A stretch of 64,000 bases of DNA from contig NZ_JAFMOW010000067.1 of the NCBI RefSeq assembly GCF_019049675.1, positions 186,001 through 250,000 of the forward strand. Reading direction: 5' to 3'. Under the pieces are notes generated by a model. The model searched no databases and was not told the origin of the DNA. It saw only the letters and a list, made by a program, of their open reading frames with translations. Positions 48,208-57,451 of this stretch are shown here, piece by piece; within the stretch, counting starts at the first letter, position 1; each line of letters opens with the position of its first letter. The DNA is from Rahnella bonaserana. Lineage in GTDB: Bacteria > Pseudomonadota > Gammaproteobacteria > Enterobacterales > Enterobacteriaceae. A program made the translations under genes and the position numbers.

Positions 48208-48935
48208 GACGGGTGATCATACTTTCAGCCTTCACGGCACTTAGCGCATGCCAAGCAGCTCAACAGCCGCCGCCAACGCAAGTGGTTTACCGTTTTGACG
48301 ATAACCGCTTTCTCGAACTCACCGGTTTTAACTGTGAAGGGCGTCTTCAGTACATCGATACAAAAAGGAATATTACTACTGATGTCTATGATGGTTACTC
48401 AGGTTATCGGGTCTATACCAAAATTTATATTCATCCATCAGAACGCTATATCGTCATCCCTGAGTATGAGGATCTGAGTACTTTCACTATTTCAAAAGAT
48501 TACGGGAAAACTTGGGAAAGAGCGCGTTATTCCCCTGGAGCCGGTGCAGATCCTTATGGGAAACGAATCCCAGCAAGAAAAACTGCGTCCGGAATGGAAG
48601 TAGTAGCAGGGGAAAATACTTCCCCTCTGTATGAAGACATAATCTCATTAACTGTCGTCGCCGATCAGGGTTTTGTCCTGACAAAATGGGGCGATATTTA
48701 TATGAGCTCCAAGCCTTTCGACGCCTATGACCCAGAGGGGCACGGTGGAAAATGGGGCAAAGAATATGCTTCATGGAATTCATTTGCTGGTCCTGAACGC
48801 TGGACAATCGATTCAGACAGAAAAAACTTTCAGGGCATCCCCAACAAAGTTCCTGTAGTCAAAAACTACACAGGTTGGGACAAGATGCGCTGTAATCCCG
48901 ATTTAGGATTACCTGCTTCGGAACAGGGAAAGTGA
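48204..48935 (+). CDS. Tli3-like T6SS immunity lipoprotein, copy 3
   Basis: A 243-residue paralogue with the same signal and lipobox as copy 2, overlapping it by 4 bp. The N-terminal third after the signal is the most diverged (Y-I-D-T-K-R-N-I-T-T-D-V-Y-D-G-Y-S-G), the centre (K-T-A-S-G-M-E-V-V-A-G-E-N-T-S-P-L-Y) resembles copy 1, and the C-terminal third is copy 2-like. Probably protects against a related lipase allele. Confidence 0.75.
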   Translation: MRRVIILSAFTALSACQAAQQPPPTQVVYRFDDNRFLELTGFNCEGRLQYIDTKRNITTDVYDGYSGYRVYTKIYIHPSERYIVIPEYEDLSTFTISKDYGKTWERARYSPGAGADPYGKRIPARKTASGMEVVAGENTSPLYEDIISLTVVADQGFVLTKWGDIYMSSKPFDAYDPEGHGGKWGKEYASWNSFAGPERWTIDSDRKNFQGIPNKVPVVKNYTGWDKMRCNPDLGLPASEQGK

Positions 48936-49024
48936 TGTCCATCGCACCCAATGAGAGTCATCGAGTGAACAGAACAAGCAACTCAGTACCGGATAAGACT
49001 ATCGCTGAATTCAGCAAAAAATAA
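48935..49024 (+). CDS. Possible 29-residue ORF after the immunity genes
   Basis: ATG overlapping the copy 3 stop (TGATG), preceded by AGGGAAAG, opens a 29-codon polar frame beginning M-S-I-A-P-N-E-S-H-R. It could be a coupled micro-gene or the remnant of a lost gene. Nothing recognisable. Confidence 0.25.
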   Translation: MSIAPNESHRVNRTSNSVPDKTIAEFSKK

Positions 49025-49047
49025 TCTATTAAGGAAAGGAGTCCTTT

Positions 49048-49302
49048 ATGCGCGGAGTCATTCGCTTAGGCGATCCCCATACGCACGGTGGCAAAGTCAG
49101 CTCAGCGTCAGGTGCCATCTTTGAGGGGAAACCGGTGATGTTAGCCGGTGATACCGTCAGCTGTTCTCAGCATGGCACTGTACCGGTGAATCAGGGGCAT
49201 CCGACCTGGAAAATGAACGGCAAAGCCGTGATTGTGGACGGTTGTGTTGCGCAGTGTGGTTGCATTCTCACAACAACCCTGCCGAACGCCGGAGCGCTAT
49301 GA
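49048..49302 (+). CDS. PAAR-domain T6SS spike-tip protein
   Basis: An 84-residue PAAR protein that caps the VgrG spike and binds zinc. Family features include R-L-G-D-x-H-T-H-G-G, A-G-D-T-V-S-C-x-x-H-G-x-V-P-V, and G-H-P-T-W and V-D-G-C-V-A-Q-C-G-C. Without an extension it is a plain tip. It has a very strong ribosome-binding site (AAGGAAAGGAG) and its stop overlaps the next start. Confidence 0.93.
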   Translation: MRGVIRLGDPHTHGGKVSSASGAIFEGKPVMLAGDTVSCSQHGTVPVNQGHPTWKMNGKAVIVDGCVAQCGCILTTTLPNAGAL

Positions 49303-50714
49303 TGAACTGGCGTCTTCCGGATATGGACCGCAAAACCCTGCCCAAACTTCCTGCCTGGTGGTGGTGGCTGGCGATACCGTCAGCATGTGTCGCACTCGCT
49401 GCTATCGCGTTGTTTTTCACCTGGCCGGTTCAGCGTGGATTTACCAATCTGCGATTTTGGTTCTGGCTGTTGCTGCTGCCGGTGTTGGTCTCCACTGCGG
49501 TGATGGCCTTTGTGCTCAGTGCGGCTTTACAGGCAAGTCGTCAGACTGACTGGCGGCATCTGTTTATTGACCGCAAATATGCCCACTGGCAGCACTGGGG
49601 ACGCCGGTCTTTGCGACTGGTGGCATTCCACTGTCTGACGCCTGAATCCGACGTGGCCAGTCGTACCCTCGGCCTGGAGGGTATGCCGCCGCAGGCACCG
49701 TCTAAGTCCGAAGATATTATGCTGACCGTTCCGGTCTTGATCGGTGAATCACCGCTCAAAAGTGTCATCATCCAAACGCTGACGCCAATGCACAGCGCCT
49801 TGCGTGCCCTGCCCGCCGTGGAGATATGGCTTTATGGTAATGTCGACGAAAAGCAGACAGTTCCGGCCATAGAGCATTACTGGAATCAACAGCTTAACAA
49901 GCGAATTAATCCTGAGAATATCCACCTGCAGGATAAGGTTCCTGACGCCACATTACTGCATACCTGGTGTGATGAAGACATTTCCATCCCACGCCTGGTG
50001 ATTGCCCTGCATTTGCTTGACGGCAAAAGCCAGGCCAGTGCCAGCAGCTCCGCCCTGCTCTTCCAGAGGTCTTCCGGGCCGGTGATAAAAGCCCCGCCTT
50101 TCCGACCGGTATACCTGTTCCGCCCGCTGGTGACACAGTCGCACGACCTCGATGCGGACTTCCCGCGATTTCTGGCCACCGGCCAAACCGGGGCCAAACG
50201 TCTGAGCCATTTGTGGGATGCCGGGTTGCACAGCCGGGAGCGCGGCGCCCTGCTGGCTCTGCTGGATGAACACGACGTGATGCTGCCGGCACAGGGGCGT
50301 CACGATCTGTCCCTGTTGTTAGGCCCTGCAAGTCCTGCCTCCTTCTGGCTTGCTCTGTGCCTCGCGGCGCAGGGATGCGATTTAGGCCAGCGCGGCCAGC
50401 TGGTCGCTGTACAGTCTGAGGAGTCCATCAGCCTGGTTCAGCTCAGCACCCAACCTGCTGCGCCCGTGAACATGCCTGTCGATACGATTTCACGCTATCC
50501 GCTGGCCTATCTGGCGGGGATCGTGGCCGTGATGCTGGCACTGATATTACTCCCCGCCGATCGTGATACGCAGATGGGCATGCTGCCCTGGCTGGGTGGC
50601 GGACTGGTGGTTGTCGCGGCCTTAATGAGTTTCTCTGTCCCTCTGGCACTGCGCTTATGGCGTAAGCGGCTCGATGTGGAATGGCACCTGCTGGAACAAC
50701 AACGTCATGACTAA
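49299..50714 (+). CDS. Unnamed T6SS-associated membrane protein
   Basis: A 471-residue protein with two N-terminal membrane helices (about 20-45 and 52-78, after a W-W-W-W run), a soluble region of about 320 residues and two C-terminal membrane helices (about 405-425 and 435-455), then a basic tail. It lies between PAAR and tssM and overlaps both, so belongs to the T6SS operon. I do not recognise a named Tss or Tag family. Residues 120-230 (V-P-V-L-I-G-E-S-P-L-K) might be an effector- or TssM-contacting domain, but that is guesswork. The ATG at 49299 overlaps the PAAR stop. Confidence 0.7.
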   Translation: MMNWRLPDMDRKTLPKLPAWWWWLAIPSACVALAAIALFFTWPVQRGFTNLRFWFWLLLLPVLVSTAVMAFVLSAALQASRQTDWRHLFIDRKYAHWQHWGRRSLRLVAFHCLTPESDVASRTLGLEGMPPQAPSKSEDIMLTVPVLIGESPLKSVIIQTLTPMHSALRALPAVEIWLYGNVDEKQTVPAIEHYWNQQLNKRINPENIHLQDKVPDATLLHTWCDEDISIPRLVIALHLLDGKSQASASSSALLFQRSSGPVIKAPPFRPVYLFRPLVTQSHDLDADFPRFLATGQTGAKRLSHLWDAGLHSRERGALLALLDEHDVMLPAQGRHDLSLLLGPASPASFWLALCLAAQGCDLGQRGQLVAVQSEESISLVQLSTQPAAPVNMPVDTISRYPLAYLAGIVAVMLALILLPADRDTQMGMLPWLGGGLVVVAALMSFSVPLALRLWRKRLDVEWHLLEQQRHD

Positions 50715-53700
50715 AAGCCTTCACCTGATGCTGGTGGTGATGCTCGCCCTGGCCCTGAGCCTCCTGTGGCTGAACGCGGACGGAGAAACCCTCACCCACG
50801 GCGTGGTCTGGTGGGCAACCGGCGTCATCCTGCTGAGCTATTTTCTGCTGGCCCGCTACGCCTTCGCCCTGGAACTGCTCGATTTTAACCGCCCGCCCGA
50901 GACACAGGACGACGCGCGCATCACGGCGTTTGATACCCTGCGTTTCACCCTGCGTCACCGCTGTGGCTGGCACTGGAAGCACAAACAGCCGTGGCTATTG
51001 GTCACCGGTGAGGCGGCGGTGGTGGAAAAAGTCGCCCCCGGCCTAACGCAGGCGCGCTGGCAGGAAAGCCAGAATGCCGTCCTTATCTGGTGTGGCGAGG
51101 CTGACGCGCTGGATTTAGCCGCCGTCACGCAGCTGCGCGACATGCGCGGGCGCCGCGCCTTTAACGCCGTGCTGTGGGTCACCGATGTGACGGCAGAGCC
51201 ACAATACCTGTGGACCACGCAGCCGGTGCCTAATCAGACGCTGCCGGGGGGCAACAGCGACGCAGTCTATCGTCAGTTTATCGCGCTCGGGCGCACCCTC
51301 AGCTGGCGTCCGCCAGTGTTTGGTGTGTGCCTGAGTGAGCCGCAGTGGGAACAGGACGACCGCCCGGTGCAGAGTATCGGCTGTCACTGGCCGGCGGGCA
51401 CGCCGGTCTCCCTTGATGACCAGCTCAGTCAGCTGGCCGCCACGCTCATTCCACAGTGCATTGCGCAGCTGAACGAGAACAAACGCTGGGCCTGGTTGCT
51501 GCAGCTGTCAGGGGATCTGAAACACCACACCGGCGCGTTGCTCAGGCAGCGTTTTCAGCCGTGGCTCGGTGAGCATCAGCGCGTGCTGGCCGGCGGCATC
51601 TTCTTTATGCCTGCTGCCCCTGAATCAGCTTCTGTTCAGCAAAGCTCCCACGCCTGCTATTTGTCCCCCGCCTGGAACGGCGTTATCGCGCAAAGCCGGA
51701 CGCAGCAGGGTCGCCGCGACCACCTGTCTACCGGTGACAAACTGGCCATCGGCACGCTGACGCTGGCGGGGCTGTGGGTACTCGGCATGGGAATATCTGC
51801 CTGTGCCAACCGCACGCTTATCGCCGACAGCCAGGCGCTGCTGCAGGCGGCCCGCACGCCGGCTCCGATGTCCGACACGCTGACCCGCAGCGTCGCCCTG
51901 CAGGACAACATTGACCGCCTGCTGTGGTGGCAGCAAAACGGCTCGCCGTGGCTGCACCGCTTCGGTCTCGATCAGCGCGACGCGGTGATCGAAGCACTGT
52001 GGCCCGCCTATACCCGGCAAAGTCAGGCTCTGCTGTTAACGCCTATGGTTAACGCGCTGAAAGACCGGCTGCAGGCGTTTGTGTCCCTGCCGCCCGGCTC
52101 TGCCGAACGACGTTTGTCCGGGAAAGTGGCCTATCAGCAGCTGAAAGCCTACCTGATGCTGATGCATCCTGAGCACGCCGATCCGGCCTTTATGCAGCCG
52201 GTGCTGTCTCCTCTGTGGACGGCGCCGGACGGCGTGGCTCCGGGAGAATGGCTGGCCCGTTCGGACAAACTGCTCGGTTTTTACCTGCAACAGCTGCCGC
52301 ACCATCCGCAGTGGAAGCTGCGCGCCGATGACCCGCTGGTGGCCAACGTGCGCACCATTCTGCGCAGCCAGAAAGGTATCAGCAACAGCGAAAACGCGCT
52401 GTATCAGCAGGTGTTACTGAGCATGTCGCCGCACTATGCCGACGTCACGCTCGACAGCCTACTTGGAGAGTCTGCCGGCGGTCAGTTGTTCTCCACCGAT
52501 GACACCCTGCCGGGCATGTTCACCCGTGAAGCCTGGGAGGGGGAAGTCAGCGACGCGATTGATAAAGCGGCTGCGGCACGCCACGTCACCTCCGACTGGG
52601 TGCTGGATGATAAAGGCGAACAGCAGCTGCTGACCAAAGACCAGCTGCAGTACCGCCTGACCGAACGCTACTTTGCCGATTACACCAGCGCCTGGCTCAA
52701 TTTCCTCAACAGCATCCGCTGGAACACCAGCGACTCGCTGAGCACCTCCCTCGATCAGCTGACCCGGCTGGCCGATGCCCGCCAGTCGCCGCTGCTGGCC
52801 CTGAGCCGCACCCTGCGTTATCAGGGCGCGGCCGGTCAGCATCGCGAAGCAATGGGGGACTCCCTGCTGAAATCGGCACAAAAGCTGGTGTCGAAAACCA
52901 CGCCGGACGCCGGATTTGCCGGCGGGCGCAATGACCCGACCCGCGTGCTGAGCGAGACCTTCGCCCCGCTGCTGGCCGTATTACCGCCGGAAACCCCGGC
53001 GGCAGGTGAAACGCCTGCAGCACAGAATACCGCCGGCGTCTCCGTCAGCAACTACCTGCTGCAGGTGTCACAAACGCGATTGCAGCTGATGCAGGTGGCC
53101 AATGCCTCAGACCCGCAGGCAATGGCACAAAGCCTGGTCAAATCCGCCTTCAACAACGGTGACACCACGCTGTCGCAGGGCCGTCACTACGCGCAGCTTC
53201 TGGCAGCCAGCCTGGGTGGCGAATGGAGCAGCTTTGCCGACGCCGCGTTTGTCCAGCCGCTGGAACAGGCGTGGAACGGCGTGATGACTCCGGCACAGCA
53301 GGGGATCAACAGCGCCTGGCAGGTTCAGGTGCAGAACCCGTGGCAGGCGGAATTTACCGGACGCTACCCGTTCGATAACACCAAAAATGACGCCGACTTC
53401 ACCCAGCTGGCTCACTACCTGACGCCGGATACCGGCCTGATTGACCAGTTTATTACCCGGCAACTGGCCGGCGTGCTGGAAAAGCAGGGTGACAGCTGGG
53501 TACCTGACCCGCTCAACACCCAGGGAATGCGCATCAACCCGGACTTCCTCAGCGCGGTTAACCAGCTGAGCCAGCTCGGCCGCCGCGTCTTCCCGCAGGG
53601 TAAACCCGGCGTGACCTTTGAGCTGCAGATCCGCCCAACCCCTAACGTGGTGGAAACCGACCTGCAGATTGACGACGCTGTCCTGAAGTACTTTAACCAG

Positions 53701-54075
53701 CTGCCGGGCTGGCAGACGTTCCGCTGGCCAGACGCCGCCAGCGATCACCCGCAGGTGTCCCTGACGTACTCACGGGTCGCGGCATCAGGGAAAAGCGCCG
53801 ACGCCTTCCAGAACTATTTTCAGGCGGACGGCGGCTGGGCCTGGCTGCGTTTACTCGATAAGGCGCAGGTTGAACAGCTCGACAGCAGCCGCTATCGCCT
53901 GAGCTGGCAAACCGCCACCAGAGAGACGCTGAACGTGGTGTTACGCACCCAAAGCGGCAGCGGCCCGCTGGAACTGCTTACCCTGCGACGCTTTAAGCTG
54001 CCTGCCCAAATATTTACCTCTCCGGGCATGGCCACGGACAATGCGGAGGACACAACGCGCCATGACGCCCAATAA
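50707..54075 (+). CDS. tssM: T6SS membrane-complex protein TssM (IcmF-like)
   Basis: A 1122-residue inner-membrane protein spanning the periplasm, with membrane helices at about 5-25, 30-52 and 340-370. The IcmF-related middle (about 380-750) and the C-terminal TssM beta domain that contacts TssJ follow. Where many TssM proteins have a Walker A loop after P-W-x-L-V-x-G, this one reads L-L-V-T-G-E-A-A-V-V-E-K, with no G-K-S/T, so nucleotide binding is probably lost. A start at 50707 overlaps the previous gene by 8 bp. The stop overlaps tssJ. Confidence 0.93.
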   Translation: MTKSLHLMLVVMLALALSLLWLNADGETLTHGVVWWATGVILLSYFLLARYAFALELLDFNRPPETQDDARITAFDTLRFTLRHRCGWHWKHKQPWLLVTGEAAVVEKVAPGLTQARWQESQNAVLIWCGEADALDLAAVTQLRDMRGRRAFNAVLWVTDVTAEPQYLWTTQPVPNQTLPGGNSDAVYRQFIALGRTLSWRPPVFGVCLSEPQWEQDDRPVQSIGCHWPAGTPVSLDDQLSQLAATLIPQCIAQLNENKRWAWLLQLSGDLKHHTGALLRQRFQPWLGEHQRVLAGGIFFMPAAPESASVQQSSHACYLSPAWNGVIAQSRTQQGRRDHLSTGDKLAIGTLTLAGLWVLGMGISACANRTLIADSQALLQAARTPAPMSDTLTRSVALQDNIDRLLWWQQNGSPWLHRFGLDQRDAVIEALWPAYTRQSQALLLTPMVNALKDRLQAFVSLPPGSAERRLSGKVAYQQLKAYLMLMHPEHADPAFMQPVLSPLWTAPDGVAPGEWLARSDKLLGFYLQQLPHHPQWKLRADDPLVANVRTILRSQKGISNSENALYQQVLLSMSPHYADVTLDSLLGESAGGQLFSTDDTLPGMFTREAWEGEVSDAIDKAAAARHVTSDWVLDDKGEQQLLTKDQLQYRLTERYFADYTSAWLNFLNSIRWNTSDSLSTSLDQLTRLADARQSPLLALSRTLRYQGAAGQHREAMGDSLLKSAQKLVSKTTPDAGFAGGRNDPTRVLSETFAPLLAVLPPETPAAGETPAAQNTAGVSVSNYLLQVSQTRLQLMQVANASDPQAMAQSLVKSAFNNGDTTLSQGRHYAQLLAASLGGEWSSFADAAFVQPLEQAWNGVMTPAQQGINSAWQVQVQNPWQAEFTGRYPFDNTKNDADFTQLAHYLTPDTGLIDQFITRQLAGVLEKQGDSWVPDPLNTQGMRINPDFLSAVNQLSQLGRRVFPQGKPGVTFELQIRPTPNVVETDLQIDDAVLKYFNQLPGWQTFRWPDAASDHPQVSLTYSRVAASGKSADAFQNYFQADGGWAWLRLLDKAQVEQLDSSRYRLSWQTATRETLNVVLRTQSGSGPLELLTLRRFKLPAQIFTSPGMATDNAEDTTRHDAQ

Positions 54076-54595
54076 TGTCCAGCGACTAAGACGCGGCACC
54101 GCGCTGTTATTACTGCCCTTGCTGATAAGCAGCTGCGGCCTGACGCAGCGCGTGGGCAACGGCGCCTCTTCGGTCGCCGATGCCGTGCTCTACCGTAAAA
54201 TAGACACCTTGCATCTGAAGCTGACCTCCCGCGCCGCGCTCAACAGCAACGAAGGCGGCGAGGCGCTGCCGACGGTGGTGCGCGTTTATCAGCTCAAAGA
54301 CCGTAAAACCTTTGATACGGCCAGCTACGCCGCCCTGCTCAGGCAGGACAACTCCGTGCTGGCCGCTGACCTGCTCGACCGGCAGGTTGTCCAGGTGATG
54401 CCGGACGCAGAGGCGACGGTGGCCGTGCCGCTGCATGCCGACGCGCAGTTTGTCGCTGTGGTGGCCCTCTTTATGGCACCGGATGTCACCAACAACACCT
54501 GGCGGCTGGTTCTCGAACGCAATGACCTCGATGACAGTAAAGACCGGATCGTTGAGCTCAATGACAACCGGCTGCAGCTCAGGAAAAATCAGTAA
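54062..54595 (+). CDS. tssJ: T6SS outer-membrane lipoprotein TssJ
   Basis: A 177-residue lipoprotein with lipobox L-I-S-S-C and a transthyretin-like beta sandwich (L-H-L-K-L-T-S-R-A-A-L-N; V-V-R-V-Y-Q-L-K-D-R-K-T-F). TssJ anchors the TssJLM complex to the outer membrane by binding the periplasmic end of TssM, whose gene it overlaps. A start at 54062 places the charged N-region properly before the hydrophobic segment. Confidence 0.9.
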   Translation: MTPNNVQRLRRGTALLLLPLLISSCGLTQRVGNGASSVADAVLYRKIDTLHLKLTSRAALNSNEGGEALPTVVRVYQLKDRKTFDTASYAALLRQDNSVLAADLLDRQVVQVMPDAEATVAVPLHADAQFVAVVALFMAPDVTNNTWRLVLERNDLDDSKDRIVELNDNRLQLRKNQ

Positions 54596-56370
54596 TGGAA
54601 GACGATTTCTTAAAATATTTTGACGGCGAAATGCGCTACCTGAAGGAAGCCGGGCTGGAGTTTGCCAAAGAATTCCCGGAACTGGGACGCGCGTTAGGTC
54701 TGGACGGCACTCCGGTTCCGCGCGATGACTCGGTCGAACGGCTGTTCCAGGGTTTTTCTCTGATGATGGCGAAACTGCGGCAGAAGATAGATGACGATAT
54801 TCCCGAGCTTACCGAGCCGCTGCTCTCGCACCTGCTGCCGGTGATCAACCGCACCCTGCCCTCCACCGCGATTGTCGAACTGACCCCTGCCGAGCCGGAG
54901 CTGCATGTGCGTGAGGAAATATTGCCTGCTGAGAGCGATTTGTTAACCCGGCCGTCAGGCAACGCCCGTCAGCGCTGCGTTTATCGCACCACCCGTGACC
55001 TGAAGGTGCATCCTTTTGCACTCGACAACGTTTCGTTATTCACCCTGCAGGAAGGCCAGCAGGCGCTGAAACTGCGCTTTACCCTGCCCGCCCTCACTGA
55101 AATCCGCCGCGCCGACTGGCAAAACATCAGCCTGTATCTCAACGGCGACCGCGTGCTGCAGTCTGCGCTGTATCTGGCTCTCAGCCGTCAGGTAAAGCGG
55201 GTGAACGTGCGGTTCTGGCAGGAATCAACCGAGCTGACGCCGGTGGACGTGCAGTTTTTGCCGCGCTGGCAGGCAGAAAATGACGCCTCAGTCTGGCCGG
55301 AAAGCGACAGCCCGGCCCTGTGCGGCGAAGTGCGCCCGTGGCTGGAATATTTCACTTCCCCCGAACGCTATTTTTTTATGCAGCTGCGCGGGCTGGAGGC
55401 CCTGACCTTCCCGTCTGACACCACCTCGTTTGATATCGAGGTGACGCTCAGCGAACGCTGGCCGTACGATTTGGCCGTGCCGCCGGATGCCATCCGCATG
55501 CACTGTGTACCGGTGATTAACCTGTTCCGCCTGCTGGCCCAGCCGCTGTCCGTGACCACCGCGGTCTGCGATTACCGCCTGCGGCCGCACCGGCTCAGCG
55601 ACGGCCATACCGAGATTTATGCGGTCAATGACGTCGCGGAAGTGACCGAAGACAACGCTGAATTCAGCTACGTGCCCTACAGCCAGTTTCGCCAGAAAGG
55701 CGGCATGCTCCAGTATAAGAAAAACTGGCCCGACCGTTATTACCACACCCGCATGTACCGCGGAACGTCCGGACTGAACGAGACCATTTTAATGCTCGGG
55801 GGACGCACTCACGAGGCGCAGAACGGCCTGAAAATGCGCCTGAACATGACCTGTACCAACGGCGCCTGGCCGCGCATGGCATTGCAGGAGAGCGTATTCG
55901 ACGGCGAAACTACCCTGGGTAATCTTGAGCTGAAGTGTGCGACCCGCACGCGTCCCTCGATGCCGTATTACCCGCCGACCGCTGAACTTTATCAGTGGCA
56001 GGTGCTGTCGCTGCTGCATCCGCAGGCCATCGCCGGGCTGATGGAAACCGACACGCTGCGTCACGCGCTCAGCCTGCTGGACTGGACGTATAACCCGGAC
56101 AATGCCCGACGCATTGCAGGCATTACGCACGTTGAATACGTACCGTCGCACTACCCCGCTGAAGGCTGGCACGGCGTGGCCATCCGCGTAACGCTGGACG
56201 AACATCAGTTCTGCGGTCAGGGCGATGCCCTGCTGTTTTGCGAGATACTGGAGCAGTTCTACACCCAGTACGCCGATATCCGCCGGTTCATTCAGCTGAC
56301 GGTGACGCTCAGTCAGTCCGGGACACAATGGTCATGGCCGGAACGCCGCCTGACGCGGGTGCTGTTCTGA
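54595..56370 (+). CDS. tssF: T6SS baseplate protein TssF
   Basis: A 591-residue TssF (VasA/ImpG). The N-terminal F-L-K-Y-F-D-G-E-M-R-Y-L-K-E-A-G-L-E-F-A, then L-G-L and D-P-x-V-E-R-L-x-Q-G-F pattern, is the family signature. With TssG and TssE it forms wedges of the T6SS baseplate. It overlaps tssJ and tssG by one base each (TAATG and TGATG), implying coupled translation and stoichiometric production. Confidence 0.94.
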   Translation: MEDDFLKYFDGEMRYLKEAGLEFAKEFPELGRALGLDGTPVPRDDSVERLFQGFSLMMAKLRQKIDDDIPELTEPLLSHLLPVINRTLPSTAIVELTPAEPELHVREEILPAESDLLTRPSGNARQRCVYRTTRDLKVHPFALDNVSLFTLQEGQQALKLRFTLPALTEIRRADWQNISLYLNGDRVLQSALYLALSRQVKRVNVRFWQESTELTPVDVQFLPRWQAENDASVWPESDSPALCGEVRPWLEYFTSPERYFFMQLRGLEALTFPSDTTSFDIEVTLSERWPYDLAVPPDAIRMHCVPVINLFRLLAQPLSVTTAVCDYRLRPHRLSDGHTEIYAVNDVAEVTEDNAEFSYVPYSQFRQKGGMLQYKKNWPDRYYHTRMYRGTSGLNETILMLGGRTHEAQNGLKMRLNMTCTNGAWPRMALQESVFDGETTLGNLELKCATRTRPSMPYYPPTAELYQWQVLSLLHPQAIAGLMETDTLRHALSLLDWTYNPDNARRIAGITHVEYVPSHYPAEGWHGVAIRVTLDEHQFCGQGDALLFCEILEQFYTQYADIRRFIQLTVTLSQSGTQWSWPERRLTRVLF

Positions 56371-57434
56371 TGACGCCAGATGATTTTGATGACGATGCAA
56401 AAAAGAAAGAGAACATCCTGAAGGAATTCTGGCAGGACAAAGACGGTAACGACCGGGCGCACGCCTTTAATTTCTACCGTTTCTGCCAGCTGCTGGAAAA
56501 ACAGCTGACCGGGAGTGAACCTCTCGGCAGCACCTTCTCGCCGAAAAACGACGCGGTGCGCTTTCGCCCGCATCCGGGGATGGGTTTTCCGGTCAGCGAG
56601 CTTAAAGCCGTCGAAACGAGCGAAGAACGCCCGGACGCACCGCCGACGGTACGCACCACCTTTATGGGACTGTACGGCGTGGACTCGCCGCTGCCGACCG
56701 GCTACATCGATGACATTACCCAGCGACGCGAAGGTCACGAGGCGCTGGAAGCCTTTTTAGATATCTTCAACCACCGGATGATGACGCAGTTTTACCGCAT
56801 CTGGCGAAAGTACAATTATCCCGCCACCTTTAAAAACGGCGGTACCGACAAAACGTCGCGCAGCCTGATGGCCCTGACCGGCATCACCGACAGCGGCGAC
56901 GTGCCCGCCTCGCGATTACTGGCGTTATTGCAGCCGCTGGTCAGAACCACCCGCACGGCGGAAGGGATTGTGAGCGTGATCCGTACGCAGGCACCGAACA
57001 CGAGGGTCACCGTGAAACCGCACAAGGTCACGCGGATGCTGGCAGGAAAACGGGCAAGATTCTCGCTTTCAGAGCAACAAAGGTTGGGCGATCATCTGGT
57101 TCTGGGCAGTCATACTGAGGATGCGAATTACTGCATTGGCGTAGAGATGTTCACCGAGGATCCGATCGAGGCCAAAGGCTGGCTGCCCGGCGGTCAGTTG
57201 CGTGAAGACGTTTTTACCCTGCTGCGTGTGTATCTGGGATGTGATTATGACGCCAGCCTGAAGTTGACCATCCCGATAGAATTGGCTCCACTGCCACGCC
57301 TGGGCGACCGTTCGTTGCTGATGGGATATAACGTGGTGATGGGGTTGCGGGAAGATAATCTGGATGACATGCCGGCAGAGGTGACGATGAAGTTGGGCAG
57401 GATCCGGGATAAGAAAAATAACAAAATGATTTAA
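56370..57434 (+). CDS. tssG: T6SS baseplate protein TssG
   Basis: A 354-residue TssG (VasB/ImpH) with family segments F-N-F-Y-R-F-C-Q-L-L-E, P-x-N-D-A-V-R-F-R-P-H-P-x-M-G-F-P, T-F-M-G-L-Y-G-V-D-S-P-L-P, and F-L-D-I-F-N-H-R. It partners TssF. The longer open frame from 56238 runs through tssF and is not a start. It is the last recognisable tss gene; 17 bp after it a new gene starts with its own ribosome-binding site. Confidence 0.93.
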   Translation: MTPDDFDDDAKKKENILKEFWQDKDGNDRAHAFNFYRFCQLLEKQLTGSEPLGSTFSPKNDAVRFRPHPGMGFPVSELKAVETSEERPDAPPTVRTTFMGLYGVDSPLPTGYIDDITQRREGHEALEAFLDIFNHRMMTQFYRIWRKYNYPATFKNGGTDKTSRSLMALTGITDSGDVPASRLLALLQPLVRTTRTAEGIVSVIRTQAPNTRVTVKPHKVTRMLAGKRARFSLSEQQRLGDHLVLGSHTEDANYCIGVEMFTEDPIEAKGWLPGGQLREDVFTLLRVYLGCDYDASLKLTIPIELAPLPRLGDRSLLMGYNVVMGLREDNLDDMPAEVTMKLGRIRDKKNNKMI

Positions 57435-57451
57435 TTAACAAGGAGTGCCAC

